NCBI RefSeq assembly: GCF_016793285.1
Contig: NZ_JAEUMO010000001.1
Span: forward strand, 1-51,952
Reading direction: 5' to 3'
Length of the DNA: 51,952 nt
DNA from: Phenylobacterium sp.
GTDB lineage: Bacteria; Pseudomonadota; Alphaproteobacteria; Caulobacterales; Caulobacteraceae
How positions within the stretch are numbered: the first letter of the stretch is position 1; the number at the start of each line of letters is the position of its first letter. The translations under genes and the position numbers were made by a program. Positions 1 through 7,703 of this stretch are shown here, one piece after another. Below the pieces are notes generated by a model, which was not told the DNA's origin, searched no databases, and saw nothing but the letters and a program-made list of their open reading frames with translations.

Positions 1-221
1 GGGACGGCGGCGCGCAGCTCGCCCAGGGGCACGGGCCCCTTGGTGCGCACTTCGATGGCGGTGCCGCCGACGAAGTCGATGCCGAAGTTCAGCCCCTGGA
101 CGACGAACGAGCCGATGGAGCCCGCGATCAGGATGGCCGAGATGATCGCCGCAACGGGCGCGCCCCGCACGAAGTCCACATGGAACTCACGCGGGAGAAG
201 GCGGATGAGGGGCCAGGGCAT
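1..221 (-). CDS. secF: Protein translocase subunit SecF (partial, N-terminal 73 residues)
   Basis: SecF works with SecD and YajC at the SecYEG channel, using the proton gradient to help pull proteins into the periplasm. Only the N-terminus is in the window; the gene runs off the left edge. Reading the minus strand from ATG at 221 gives a short basic start, a first membrane helix around residues 24-42, and then the SecF signature GLNFGIDFVGGTAIEVR at about 45-61. The start lies 9 bases after the secD stop, the usual secD-secF arrangement, so the two are very likely co-transcribed. The family identification is safe; nothing can be said of the remainder. Confidence 0.93.
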   Translation of the reverse strand, partial: MPWPLIRLLPREFHVDFVRGAPVAAIISAILIAGSIGSFVVQGLNFGIDFVGGTAIEVRTKGPVPLGELRAAV

Positions 222-230
222 GCGGCGTCT

Positions 231-1829
231 CTACTCGATCGGCAGGGCTTTGGGCTTGGCGATGCGGAACCACCAGCCGATCAGGACCTGGGTGATGACC
301 ACGGCGGTGAACACCGAGGTGATGACGCCGATCAGCAGGGTCCAGGCGAAGCCGCGGATCGGGCCGGATCCGAACTGGAACATGATGACGGCGGAGATCG
401 CGCTGGTGATGTTGGCGTCGAGGATCGACACCAGCGCACGGCTGTAGCCGTGCTCCAGGGCCATGATCGGTGTTCGCCCGGCATGCGCCTCGTCGCGGAC
501 GCGCTCGTAGATCAGCACGTTGGCGTCGACCGCCACCGCCAGTGTCAGGATCAGGCCCGCGATGCCGGGGAAGGTCAGCGTCGCCTGGGTCATCGACATG
601 ATGCCCAGGATCAGCATCACGTTCACGATCAGCGCCAGCGCCGCGAAGACCCCGAACAGGCCGTAGGCCAGCACGATGAAGACGATGATCGCGATGCCGC
701 CGATCACCAGCGAGAAGGCGCCGGCGCGGATGGCGTCGGCCCCGAGTTCGGCGCTCACGGTCTGCTGTTCCTGCACGGTGAGCGGCGCAGGCAGCGCGCC
801 GGCGCGAAGCAGGATCGCCAGGTTGTTGGCGCTTTCGGTCGTGAAGTTGCCGGTGATCTGGCCGTTGCCGCCGGTGATCGGGTTGATGATCGTCGGCGCG
901 GAAATGACCTTGTTGTCGAGCACGATAGCGAAGCGCTTGCCGACGTTGGCGCTGGTCGCCTCGCCGAACTTCTTCGCGCCGACCCCGTTGAAGCGGAATG
1001 TCACGATCGGGCGGCCGGTCTGCTGGTCGAAGGCCGAGCCGGCGTCGGTGAGCATCTCGCCGGTGACCAGCGCACGCCGCTTGACGACGTAGAACGGCGC
1101 GAGGTCGTCGCCCTGCACCATGATGCTGCCCGGCGGCACGCGGCCCGCCTGGGCGGCGGCGAGGTCCGCGGTCTCGTCCACCATCTGGAAGGTCAGCTTG
1201 GCCGTCTGGCCGACGATGGCCTTCAGCTTCTCGGGGTCGCTTTCGCCCGGCGCGGCGATCGAGATCCGGTTGGACCCCTGGCGCCGGATGTCGGGCTCCT
1301 TGGTGCCCAGTTCGTCGATCCGGCGGCGGATCACCTCGATGGACTGGTCCACCGCCTTGGCCGCCTGGGCCTGGAGGGCCTGGGCGACGAACACGATGCG
1401 GATCCGCTGGTCGCTCTCGACGCTGATGGTCACGTCGCGACCGCCCGCCGCGCCAGCCAGCGGCGCGCCCAGCGTGCTGCGCAGCGCCTTCGCGGCGGCC
1501 TCCACCTGCGCGGCGTCGTTGATCCGCACGACGACCTCGCCGTTCACGACGCCCAGGCCGGTGAACTGGATGTCGGCGTTGCGCAGTTCGGTGCGCGCAT
1601 CCTCGGCGAGGTTGGTCAGTCGCTCGGCGCGCAGCGCCTGGGTGTCCACCTCATAGAGCAGGTACGATCCGCCCTGCAGGTCGAGGCCCAGGTTCAGGAT
1701 CTGCCTGGGCATGAACGCCGGCAGGCTGTCGCGGGCGCTGGCCGGCAGCAGGTTCGGAAGCGTGAAGAGGATGCCGTAGAGCGTCGCCAGGACGACGAGG
1801 ACGACCTTCCAGCGGGCTACGTTGATCAT
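231..1829 (-). CDS. secD: Protein translocase subunit SecD
   Basis: Inner-membrane subunit of the SecDF-YajC accessory complex of the Sec translocon. The 532-residue product has the expected architecture: one N-terminal membrane helix (about residues 7-25), a large periplasmic P1 region, and a C-terminal bundle of five helices from about residue 370. The conserved VDANVLIYER motif starts at residue 434; its aspartate belongs to the proton-relay region in this family. Start ATG at 1829 lies 14 bases after the yajC stop. The order yajC-secD-secF on the minus strand is the classic alphaproteobacterial operon. Length and motifs are normal. Confidence 0.97.
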   Translation of the reverse strand: MINVARWKVVLVVLATLYGILFTLPNLLPASARDSLPAFMPRQILNLGLDLQGGSYLLYEVDTQALRAERLTNLAEDARTELRNADIQFTGLGVVNGEVVVRINDAAQVEAAAKALRSTLGAPLAGAAGGRDVTISVESDQRIRIVFVAQALQAQAAKAVDQSIEVIRRRIDELGTKEPDIRRQGSNRISIAAPGESDPEKLKAIVGQTAKLTFQMVDETADLAAAQAGRVPPGSIMVQGDDLAPFYVVKRRALVTGEMLTDAGSAFDQQTGRPIVTFRFNGVGAKKFGEATSANVGKRFAIVLDNKVISAPTIINPITGGNGQITGNFTTESANNLAILLRAGALPAPLTVQEQQTVSAELGADAIRAGAFSLVIGGIAIIVFIVLAYGLFGVFAALALIVNVMLILGIMSMTQATLTFPGIAGLILTLAVAVDANVLIYERVRDEAHAGRTPIMALEHGYSRALVSILDANITSAISAVIMFQFGSGPIRGFAWTLLIGVITSVFTAVVITQVLIGWWFRIAKPKALPIE

Positions 1830-1842
1830 CGGAAGGCGCGCT

Positions 1843-2148
1843 TCAGGCCTTGGCGTCGTTGGCCGCAGCCGGCTCGCCGCGGGTGCGGACGTCCTGGATC
1901 ATGCCCTTGACCACCTTCACGGTGACGCCGGTGGCGATCTCGAGGCCCACTTCCTTGTCCTCGACGCGGACGATCTTGCCGATCAGACCCGACGACAGCA
2001 CGACCTGATCGCCACGCTTGAGGCCGCCCAGCATCTCCTGGTGCTTCTTCATCCGCTGCTGCTGCGGGCGGATCATCAGGAAGTAGAACAGCACGATCAG
2101 CAGGATCGGCATGCCGATGACCTGGATCAGGGCATTGGGGTCGCTCAT
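1843..2148 (-). CDS. yajC: Preprotein translocase subunit YajC
   Basis: Small single-pass membrane protein of the SecDF-YajC complex. The 101-residue product has an N-terminal hydrophobic helix (about residues 8-26), then the family hallmark FYFLMIRPQQQRMKKHQEM and a small globular part with GDQVVLSSGLIGKI. It is the first gene of the yajC-secD-secF run on the minus strand. Its start faces the divergent ATPase gene across about 110 bases, which must hold promoters for both directions. Length and motif match the family. Confidence 0.95.
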   Translation of the reverse strand: MSDPNALIQVIGMPILLIVLFYFLMIRPQQQRMKKHQEMLGGLKRGDQVVLSSGLIGKIVRVEDKEVGLEIATGVTVKVVKGMIQDVRTRGEPAAANDAKA

Positions 2149-2222
2149 CTCGTCTCCGGAAAGGTGGCCCTCGCGTAGGGCCGGAAATCGGGTCGGCGGA
2201 AGCTATTCGCAAGGACCTGCTT

Positions 2223-2252
2223 TTGCAATGGAACCGGCCGCAGTGCTAGGCA
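2223..2252 (+). promoter_or_regulatory. Candidate promoter of the AAA ATPase gene
   Basis: TTGCAA at 2223-2228 and GCTAGGCA at 2245-2252 resemble the Caulobacter housekeeping pattern (TTGACGS ... GCTANAWC). The -10 element ends only 7 bases before the ATG at 2260 and no Shine-Dalgarno sequence is visible, so the transcript could be leaderless or nearly so. The match is imperfect and this is only a candidate. Confidence 0.3.
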
Positions 2253-2259
2253 ACGTCCG

Positions 2260-3099
2260 ATGGACGCCGAGCTCAAGCCTGTTCTGACCCGCATCGCCGA
2301 GGCGCTGGAGCGGCTGGCGCCGCACGCGCCGGCGGCCCCCGACTTCGGCGGCGCGCGCCTGTTCCGCCACGACCCGGCGACCGGCGCCTTCCATCCTGCG
2401 CCCGACTATCCCCTGCCGCTGGAGAGCCTCGTCGGCGTCGAGCGCCAGAAGGACCGGTTCCTCGGGAACCTGCAGCGGTTCGCGCAGGGTCTACCCTACA
2501 ACCACGCCCTCCTCTGGGGCGTGCGCGGCACGGGCAAGAGTTCGCTGGCCAAGGCCGCGTTCATGGCGGTGGCCGCGGGCGCGCCCGACGTGAAGCTGGT
2601 CGAGGTGGACCGCGACGAGGTCACCACCCTGCCCGCCCTGTTCGATGTGTTGCGCGGCCGGGCCGAACGCTTCCTGGTGCTCTGCGACGACCTCTCGTTC
2701 GAGGAAGGCGCCGCGGCCGCCAAGGCGCTGAAATCGGCGCTGGAGGGCGGGGTCTCGGGTCCGCCGGCCAACGTCCTCTTCGTCGCCACCTCGAACCGCC
2801 GCCACCTGATGCCGCGCGGCCACCAGGAAGATCGCGGCCTCGTCGCCGCTGCCGAGGACGCCGAGGAGGAGGTCAGCGTCTCGGACCGCTTCGGCCTCTG
2901 GATCGGCTTCCCGCCCATGGACCAGCCGACCTATCTCGCGGCGGTGGGCGCCTATGCCGAGACGTTCGGCCTCGAGGCGCCCGACCTGGAGCGCCGCGCC
3001 CTGCAGTGGGCCCAGCTCCGCGGCGCACGCTCGGGCCGGGTCGCCTGGCAGTTCATCCGCGACCTCGCGGGCGAACTCGGAAGGCCGCTGCCGCTATAG
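2260..3099 (+). CDS. AAA-type ATPase, DUF815 family
   Basis: A 279-residue P-loop ATPase of the DUF815 family. Visible are a Walker A motif GVRGTGKSS (about residues 87-95), a Walker B-like segment FLVLCDDLSF (about 139-148), and sensor region FVATSNRRHL (about 175-184). The N-terminus has no signal peptide, so the protein should be cytoplasmic. In alphaproteobacteria this gene regularly sits between yajC and the LysM/M23 gene, as here, but its role is not established to my knowledge. It is transcribed away from yajC. No Shine-Dalgarno is seen before the ATG. Confidence 0.85.
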   Translation: MDAELKPVLTRIAEALERLAPHAPAAPDFGGARLFRHDPATGAFHPAPDYPLPLESLVGVERQKDRFLGNLQRFAQGLPYNHALLWGVRGTGKSSLAKAAFMAVAAGAPDVKLVEVDRDEVTTLPALFDVLRGRAERFLVLCDDLSFEEGAAAAKALKSALEGGVSGPPANVLFVATSNRRHLMPRGHQEDRGLVAAAEDAEEEVSVSDRFGLWIGFPPMDQPTYLAAVGAYAETFGLEAPDLERRALQWAQLRGARSGRVAWQFIRDLAGELGRPLPL

Positions 3100-3104
3100 G
3101 CAAA

Positions 3105-3130
3105 GAAAAAGGCCGGCGAAACGCCGGCCT
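3105..3130 (-). terminator. Rho-independent terminator of the cold-shock gene
   Basis: A perfect 9-bp stem (3110-3118 pairing with 3122-3130) with a 3-base loop. Read on the minus strand it is followed by a T-rich run (TTTTCTTT). It sits 23 bases after the csp stop and also just after the convergent ATPase gene, which it may serve in the other direction with a weaker tail. Confidence 0.85.
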
Positions 3131-3153
3131 CTTCCCAACCCGACGGGATGACT

Positions 3154-3363
3154 TCAGGCGCTCTGAAGCTGGCCCGCCGACATCTTGCCGCTGCGCTTGT
3201 CGCGCTCGAGCTCGAAGCTGACCTTCTGGCCCTCGTTCAGGCCGGCCATGCCGGCGCGCTCGACCGCCGAAATGTGGACGAACACGTCCTGACCGCCGTC
3301 GTCCGGCTGGATGAACCCGAAGCCCTTGGTGGCGTTGAACCACTTCACAGTACCGACTGCCAT
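3154..3363 (-). CDS. Cold-shock protein, CspA family
   Basis: A 69-residue single cold-shock domain. RNP1-like KGFGFI and RNP2-like DVFVHIS motifs are clear, starting with the standard [10 protein letters not shown]. These proteins bind single-stranded RNA and DNA and act as RNA chaperones. I chose ATG at 3363 because a good Shine-Dalgarno (AAAGGGA) precedes it; an upstream in-frame ATG at 3399 would add 12 unrelated residues. A strong terminator follows. The upstream gap of nearly 300 bases suggests a long untranslated leader, as is common for cold-shock mRNAs. Confidence 0.95.
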   Translation of the reverse strand: MAVGTVKWFNATKGFGFIQPDDGGQDVFVHISAVERAGMAGLNEGQKVSFELERDKRSGKMSAGQLQSA

Positions 3364-3511
3364 TTTGTTCCCTTTCCGGGTGCAAATATTTCGCGCCATG
3401 TGCCGACGCTTGCATCAAATTCTCGGAGAGGGTCGTGGGGGAATTCCGCGTCGGATCTCAGGAAAATCCGGGCCGAAAATCTCGCGAGCCAGTGCGATAT
3501 TCGAACGTCGG

Positions 3512-3539
3512 ACCATACATTGATCCGCTCCCAATTCAA
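3512..3539 (-). promoter_or_regulatory. Candidate promoter of the cold-shock gene
   Basis: On the minus strand TTGAAT (3539-3534) and TATGGT (3517-3512) are separated by 16 bases. This is the best -35/-10 pair in the AT-richer stretch between csp and the next gene. Transcription from about 3505 would give a leader of roughly 140 bases. The gap 3364-3657 otherwise holds no gene that I can support. Confidence 0.35.
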
Positions 3540-3657
3540 CGATTTCGTTCGAATTATTGGCTGAGCAGGCGACAGGCGCGGGAATTAACTCTAGAATACG
3601 CACTTGCCTGCGACGCGCCCGGATGTGGCCGACGCCACGACCCGATGGAGCTTCTCG

Positions 3658-3867
3658 ATGCGCAATGGTCCGGACCGTGACGTGATCACGGTGGTCCGCC
3701 ACCCCTCCGGCTGGGCGGTCGAGCACGGCGGCGAGGTCAGCGACGTGACGCCCGACAAGGACGTGGCCAAGGCCGCCGCCAACAAGCATGCCCGCGCCGC
3801 CGTCGACGCCGGCCGCCCCTGCATTGTGCGCGTCGTCGGCGAGCACGGCTTCTTCAACGCGGCCTGA
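3658..3867 (+). CDS. Small DUF2188-like hypothetical protein
   Basis: A 69-residue protein. The pattern of a short beta strand (VVRHPSGWAVEHGG), a lysine/alanine-rich helix (VAKAAANKHARAAVDAG) and a final strand with a glycine-rich end (RVVGEHGFF) resembles the DUF2188 family, whose function is unknown. I chose ATG at 3658 because GGAG ends 7 bases upstream; a TTG at 3604 would lengthen it without a better ribosome site. It is followed after 7 bases by another tiny gene on the same strand, probably in the same transcript. Confidence 0.65.
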   Translation: MRNGPDRDVITVVRHPSGWAVEHGGEVSDVTPDKDVAKAAANKHARAAVDAGRPCIVRVVGEHGFFNAA

Positions 3868-3874
3868 GGTCCCG

Positions 3875-4126
3875 ATGCCTTCCCAGCCGCCCCGCCGCAA
3901 GCCGCCCGGGCCCCGCTTCCGCACCGAGATCGAGGCCGCCGAGGCCGAGGGCGTGGCGCGCGAGAACATGGTCCTGCGCCTCACCCTGGCCGACGTCACC
4001 CAGCTCAAGCGCGACCGCGAGCTGCCGGTCACCGACATCAGCTTCGCCGACGGCGTCATGCGCTACCTGGGCGTGAGGGTCGAACAGGGCGGCGTGGCCG
4101 AGAGCGTGCTCGACCGCGGCGCCTGA
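3875..4126 (+). CDS. Small hypothetical protein (83 aa)
   Basis: I do not recognise this protein. It starts with a basic proline-rich tail (PSQPPRRKPPGPR) followed by an acidic helix and a compact C-terminal part. There are no membrane segments or cysteines. It begins 7 bases after the DUF2188-like gene on the same strand, so co-transcription is likely, and ends 4 bases before the convergent dipM stop. The start ATG at 3875 is preferred over the longer frame from 3788, which would overlap the upstream gene in a different frame and give low-complexity sequence. Confidence 0.5.
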   Translation: MPSQPPRRKPPGPRFRTEIEAAEAEGVARENMVLRLTLADVTQLKRDRELPVTDISFADGVMRYLGVRVEQGGVAESVLDRGA

Positions 4127-4130
4127 CGTC

Positions 4131-5948
4131 CTACTGCGGCAGCACCAGGGCCGGATTGAACGGACGCGCGCGCTCCTGCGGGGTCGGCGCGTAACGGACC
4201 TCGAAGTGGAGCTGAGGCTCGGAGACGCCGCCGCTCTGGCCGGCTTCGCCGATCTGCTGGCCCTGCGAGACCTTCTGCTGCATCCGCACATTCGCGCGAC
4301 CGAGGTGGCCGTAGGCGGTGACCCAGCCGTCGGCGTGCTTGATCAGCACGAGGTTGCCGAAGCCCGGCACCTGGTCGCCGGCGTAGACGACGTCGCCGTC
4401 GGCCGCCGCGAGAACCGGAGTCCCGGCCTGCACGCGGATGTTGACGCCGTCGTTCCTCTGACCGCCGCCCCGGTCGCCGAAGCCCGAGATCACGTCGCGG
4501 CTGCTCACCGGCCACAGGAAGACACCCCGGCCCATCTGCGAGATCTGGGCGTCGCTGACCTGCGGGCTGGCCGTCGGCGCCCCGACGGGCGGTCCGGACG
4601 GGCGGTACGGCTGCGGCGTGGACGGCAGCACGGCCGGCGGTCGCGGGGCCGAACGCGGCGGCGGCAGGGTCTGGCCGGTCGGCGGCGGCGTGTCGAACGA
4701 CGACGGCCGCTGGGGCGGCGGCGCCTGCGGCGTCGTGGGCGCGCTCGGCGCGCTCGCCGCGATCGGACCGCGGTCGCGATAGCCGGCGGGCAGCCGCAGT
4801 TTGCGGCCCGGCGCCGCCGAGGCGCCGCGGCGCAGGCCGTTGGCCGCACGCAGCTTGTCGATGGTGGTGGAGAACCGTTGCGCGATCTCGGCCAGCGTGT
4901 CGCCGCGCTCGACCACATAGGCCTTGGCCGTGCCGCCCGGCCCCCGGATCGTCTGGCCCGGCTGCAGCCGGTAGGGCCGCTTCAGCTTGTTCAGCCTGGC
5001 GAGTTCCGGGATCGACGAATCCAGTCGCCCGGCGATCTCTTCCAGGGTGTCGCCCTTGCGCACGCGATAGGCCTTTCCGGGGGTGTCGACGTTCACGACG
5101 CGGCCGGTGACCTCCAGCGCGCCTCCGGACGCCGCGGCCGGCGGGACGACCTCGCGCTCGACTTCGCGTTCGCGGCGCTGGGGCGGCGAACTGCGCGGCG
5201 GCGTGGCGGCGACCTGCTCTTCCGGAGCTTCGGCCTCCTCCGCGGAGACGGCGCCCGGAATCCTCAGCTTCTGACCGCGCGCGATGGACGAGCCGCGCAG
5301 TCCGTTGGCGCGCCGCAGGTCCTCGACGCTGACGCCGAAGCGGTTGGCGATGGCGAACAGGGTGTCGCCCGACTTCACGGCGTAGGTCTCGGCACCGGCT
5401 TTCGCGGCCCTGGAACCGCTCGGGGCCTTCGCAGCAGGGGCGGCCGCCTTCGCCTTGGGGTTCTTGAGCACCTGGCCGGGCTGCAGCCGGTAGGGCCGCT
5501 TCAGGTCGTTGGCCTTGGCCAGGTCGTCCATGTCGACGCCCAGCTTGCCTGAGATCCCGGCCAGGGTGTCGCCCCGCCGCACGGTGTAGGTCGCCGCCGG
5601 TCCCGAGGACCGGCCCGTGCGCGCAAAGACGTCCACCGCGGGCGGCTCGAACGCCAGCACAGGCGCGCGGTCGGCCTCGGCCAGCGCGGCAGCCTGCGCG
5701 GACGACGCGGTCTCCGGCGCCCGCGGGCTCGCAGGCGCAGCGAGCTGGGCGGTCTCCACCGCCGCGACGGGCGCGGCCTGGACCGGCGCGGGGCCGGCGA
5801 CGGCCACAGGCGGTGCGGGCGCGACCGGCTGGGCCGGCGGCGGGATCGCCACGGTCGGGACGAACGCAAAGTCGTTCGCGGTGGCGCACGCGGTCAGGGC
5901 CGAACCGGCCAGGAGGATCAGGACCGTGCGTCCGAAGTTACAAGTCAT
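4131..5948 (-). CDS. dipM: LysM/LytM lipoprotein, DipM-like division factor
   Basis: A 605-residue lipoprotein: signal sequence ending in lipobox LTAC (Cys21), a Pro/Ala-rich linker, four LysM domains (about 121-164, 189-231, 294-337, 344-387), a Pro-rich linker and a C-terminal LytM (M23) domain from about 475. The LytM domain has lost most zinc and catalytic residues: the HxxxD pair is Asn499/Asn503 and the first His of HxH is Gln579; His548 and His581 remain. It should thus be a regulator of other peptidoglycan hydrolases, as Caulobacter DipM is (also four LysM plus a degenerate LytM). The context next to pcm and surE fits. The lipobox predicts outer-membrane anchoring. Start ATG at 5948 has CGGAG upstream. 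Confidence 0.9.
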   Translation of the reverse strand: MTCNFGRTVLILLAGSALTACATANDFAFVPTVAIPPPAQPVAPAPPVAVAGPAPVQAAPVAAVETAQLAAPASPRAPETASSAQAAALAEADRAPVLAFEPPAVDVFARTGRSSGPAATYTVRRGDTLAGISGKLGVDMDDLAKANDLKRPYRLQPGQVLKNPKAKAAAPAAKAPSGSRAAKAGAETYAVKSGDTLFAIANRFGVSVEDLRRANGLRGSSIARGQKLRIPGAVSAEEAEAPEEQVAATPPRSSPPQRREREVEREVVPPAAASGGALEVTGRVVNVDTPGKAYRVRKGDTLEEIAGRLDSSIPELARLNKLKRPYRLQPGQTIRGPGGTAKAYVVERGDTLAEIAQRFSTTIDKLRAANGLRRGASAAPGRKLRLPAGYRDRGPIAASAPSAPTTPQAPPPQRPSSFDTPPPTGQTLPPPRSAPRPPAVLPSTPQPYRPSGPPVGAPTASPQVSDAQISQMGRGVFLWPVSSRDVISGFGDRGGGQRNDGVNIRVQAGTPVLAAADGDVVYAGDQVPGFGNLVLIKHADGWVTAYGHLGRANVRMQQKVSQGQQIGEAGQSGGVSEPQLHFEVRYAPTPQERARPFNPALVLPQ

Positions 5949-6038
5949 CGCCGCTCCGGGTGGCTTTATCGAGAATCATCGGGGCGTGAGGGGGGATCAT
6001 GGCGACGAGCCGGCGCCCCCGCCACCCCCGCCTGCCAG

Positions 6039-6060
6039 GTCCGTCCCTGAAGGACGGGCC
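6039..6060. repeat. Short GC-rich hairpin between pcm and dipM
   Basis: Nearly perfect 9-bp inverted repeat (GGTCCGTCC and GGACGGGCC, one G-T type mismatch in pairing) with a 4-5 base loop. It lies in the 187-base gap between pcm and dipM. No T-run follows in either direction, so it may be an attenuating or mRNA-stabilising structure rather than a true terminator. Confidence 0.3.
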
Positions 6061-6135
6061 ATGGTCACTAAAAGTTGCGCGGCATCCTGCGTCCTCAAGC
6101 CGGCGTCCACGTTGAGGGCTCAGCGCCCGAAATGG

Positions 6136-6792
6136 TCAGAGCTCCTTGGCGACACCGTCCAGAAGAGGCACGAACCGCACGTCGATCAGGTCCTCGATCT
6201 CGTACCCGCCCTTGCCGTCGCCGGTATAGCGGCGAAGCGTCTGGACGGGCCCCTTCCCGATCGGCGCCACCAGAACCCCGGTGGGCTTCAGTTGCGAGAG
6301 CAAAGCCTTGGGCTCACCTGGCGCCGCTGCTGTGACCATAATGCGGTCGAAAGGCGCCTGTTCGGGCCATCCCTCGCCGCCGTCGCCGAACCGGGTGATC
6401 ACGTTGGTGAGTCCCAGAGCCTTGAAGCGCCCTTCGGCCTCCTGCATCAGCGTGCGGTAGCGCTCGACCGTGTAGACCAGCCGCGCGAGCTTCGACAGGA
6501 TCGTGGTCTGGTAGCCCGAGCCGGTGCCGATCTCCAGGATCCGGTCGCGCTTGTCGATCTTCAGCGCCTGGGTCATCAGGCCCACGATGAACGGCTGGCT
6601 GATGGTCTGGCCGCAGGCGATGGGCAGCGCCGAGTCCTCGAACGCCCGTTCCTTGAAGAGGTCCTGCGTGAAGATCGGCCGCGGGGTGGATTCGATCGCG
6701 CCCAGCACCTTGGCCTCGGTCACGCCCTGGCTGCGCAGCGCCAGGATCAGGCGCGCCATCTGGGTCTCGGGCGTGTCGTCTTGCTCAGCCAT
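6136..6792 (-). CDS. pcm: Protein-L-isoaspartate O-methyltransferase
   Basis: Transfers a methyl group from S-adenosylmethionine to L-isoaspartyl residues in aged proteins, starting their repair. The 218-residue product carries the SAM-binding motif ILEIGTGSGYQTTILSKLA (about 80-98), and the family segment CGQTISQPFIV (about 58-68). It starts 2 bases after surE ends, the usual surE-pcm order, so both are translated from one mRNA. Cytoplasmic; normal length. Confidence 0.95.
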   Translation of the reverse strand: MAEQDDTPETQMARLILALRSQGVTEAKVLGAIESTPRPIFTQDLFKERAFEDSALPIACGQTISQPFIVGLMTQALKIDKRDRILEIGTGSGYQTTILSKLARLVYTVERYRTLMQEAEGRFKALGLTNVITRFGDGGEGWPEQAPFDRIMVTAAAPGEPKALLSQLKPTGVLVAPIGKGPVQTLRRYTGDGKGGYEIEDLIDVRFVPLLDGVAKEL

Positions 6793-6794
6793 CG

Positions 6795-7568
6795 TCAGGC
6801 CTTGGGCGGAACACCGCCGAGGCGTCCCTTCAGGTCATGCACCGTGGTCTGGTGAGTCAGGTCGATATGCAACGGGGTGACCGATATCTTGCCGTCGTAG
6901 AGCGCGCGCAGGTCGGTGCCCTCGGCGGGGCTGGAGCGCAGTTGCCTGAATCCGACCCAGTAGTAGTCGCGGCCGCGCAGATCGGTGCGCTTCTCGTTGT
7001 GGCGGATATGGAAGTCGCGGAAGCCCTGACGGGTCACCTCGACCTCCTTGATCCGGTCGACCGGACCGTTCGGGAAGTTGATGTTGAGGACCACGTCGGC
7101 GGGCCAGCCCAACTCGACCAGCTTCTTGACGATGCCCGGCCCGAAGGTCTCGGCGGCCTCGAAGCTGGCGCCCTCCTCGTAGAAGCCCATCTGCGAGAGC
7201 GCGATGGAGGGTACGCCCAGGGCCATGCCCTCGATGGCCCCCGCGACCGTGCCCGACATCGTCACGTCCTCGGCCAGGTTGGCGCCGCGGTTCACGCCGG
7301 AGAGCACGAGGTCGGGCTTCCTGCCGGGCACCAGGTCGTTGACGCCCAGCATCACGCAGTCGGTCGGCGTGCCGGTCGTCGCGAACCGGCGCTCGGCGAT
7401 CTGGCGCACGCGGATCGGGTCGGCGAGGGTCAGCGCGCGGCTCGCGCCCGACTGCTCGTACTCCGGCGCCACCACCCAGACGTCGTCCGACAACGCCTCG
7501 GCAATACGCTCCAGAGCCTCCAGCCCCTCGGCATGGATGCCGTCGTCGTTGGTGAGGAGAATACGCAT
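6795..7568 (-). CDS. surE: 5'/3'-nucleotidase SurE
   Basis: Stationary-phase survival phosphatase acting on nucleoside monophosphates, metal-dependent, cytoplasmic. It starts with the canonical [11 protein letters not shown] (metal-binding Asp pair) and has the [20 protein letters not shown] loop (about 95-114). About 257 residues, as expected. I use ATG at 7568; a GTG directly before it (7571) is also in frame, but [10 protein letters not shown] is the family start. It is followed by pcm after 2 bases. Upstream is a long palindromic repeat (7580-7691), so the promoter must lie within or beyond it. Confidence 0.96.
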   Translation of the reverse strand: MRILLTNDDGIHAEGLEALERIAEALSDDVWVVAPEYEQSGASRALTLADPIRVRQIAERRFATTGTPTDCVMLGVNDLVPGRKPDLVLSGVNRGANLAEDVTMSGTVAGAIEGMALGVPSIALSQMGFYEEGASFEAAETFGPGIVKKLVELGWPADVVLNINFPNGPVDRIKEVEVTRQGFRDFHIRHNEKRTDLRGRDYYWVGFRQLRSSPAEGTDLRALYDGKISVTPLHIDLTHQTTVHDLKGRLGGVPPKA

Positions 7569-7579
7569 CACGCTAAGAC

Positions 7580-7691
7580 CCGCTCATCCCCGCGCATGCG
7601 AGGACCCAGGCTTGATCCTTTTGGGTCCTCGCACCGCCAGCATCCTCATGAAAGCGAGAGTCTGGGCCCCCGCATGCGCGGGGATGAGCGG
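7580..7691. repeat. Palindromic intergenic repeat with 21-bp perfect arms
   Basis: The 21 bases at 7580-7600 are the exact reverse complement of 7671-7691. Inside are weaker inverted pieces (AGGACCCA at 7601-7608 versus TGGGTCCT at 7622-7629, and a TCTGGGCCCC segment near 7661). The whole folds into a long imperfect hairpin between serS and surE. It resembles dispersed palindromic elements common between genes in alphaproteobacterial genomes; the wider copy number cannot be seen here. Confidence 0.8.
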
Positions 7692-7703
7692 AGGTGGAGA
7701 AGC

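Noticed and set aside
180-1910. Long plus-strand frame across secD
   Set aside because: Composition is Arg/Asp/His-rich with no domains, and secD is unmistakable on the minus strand.
3435-3680. 81-codon plus-strand frame upstream of the DUF2188-like gene
   Set aside because: It crosses the AT-rich leader region of csp in reverse, has no ribosome site and ends inside the next gene in another frame.
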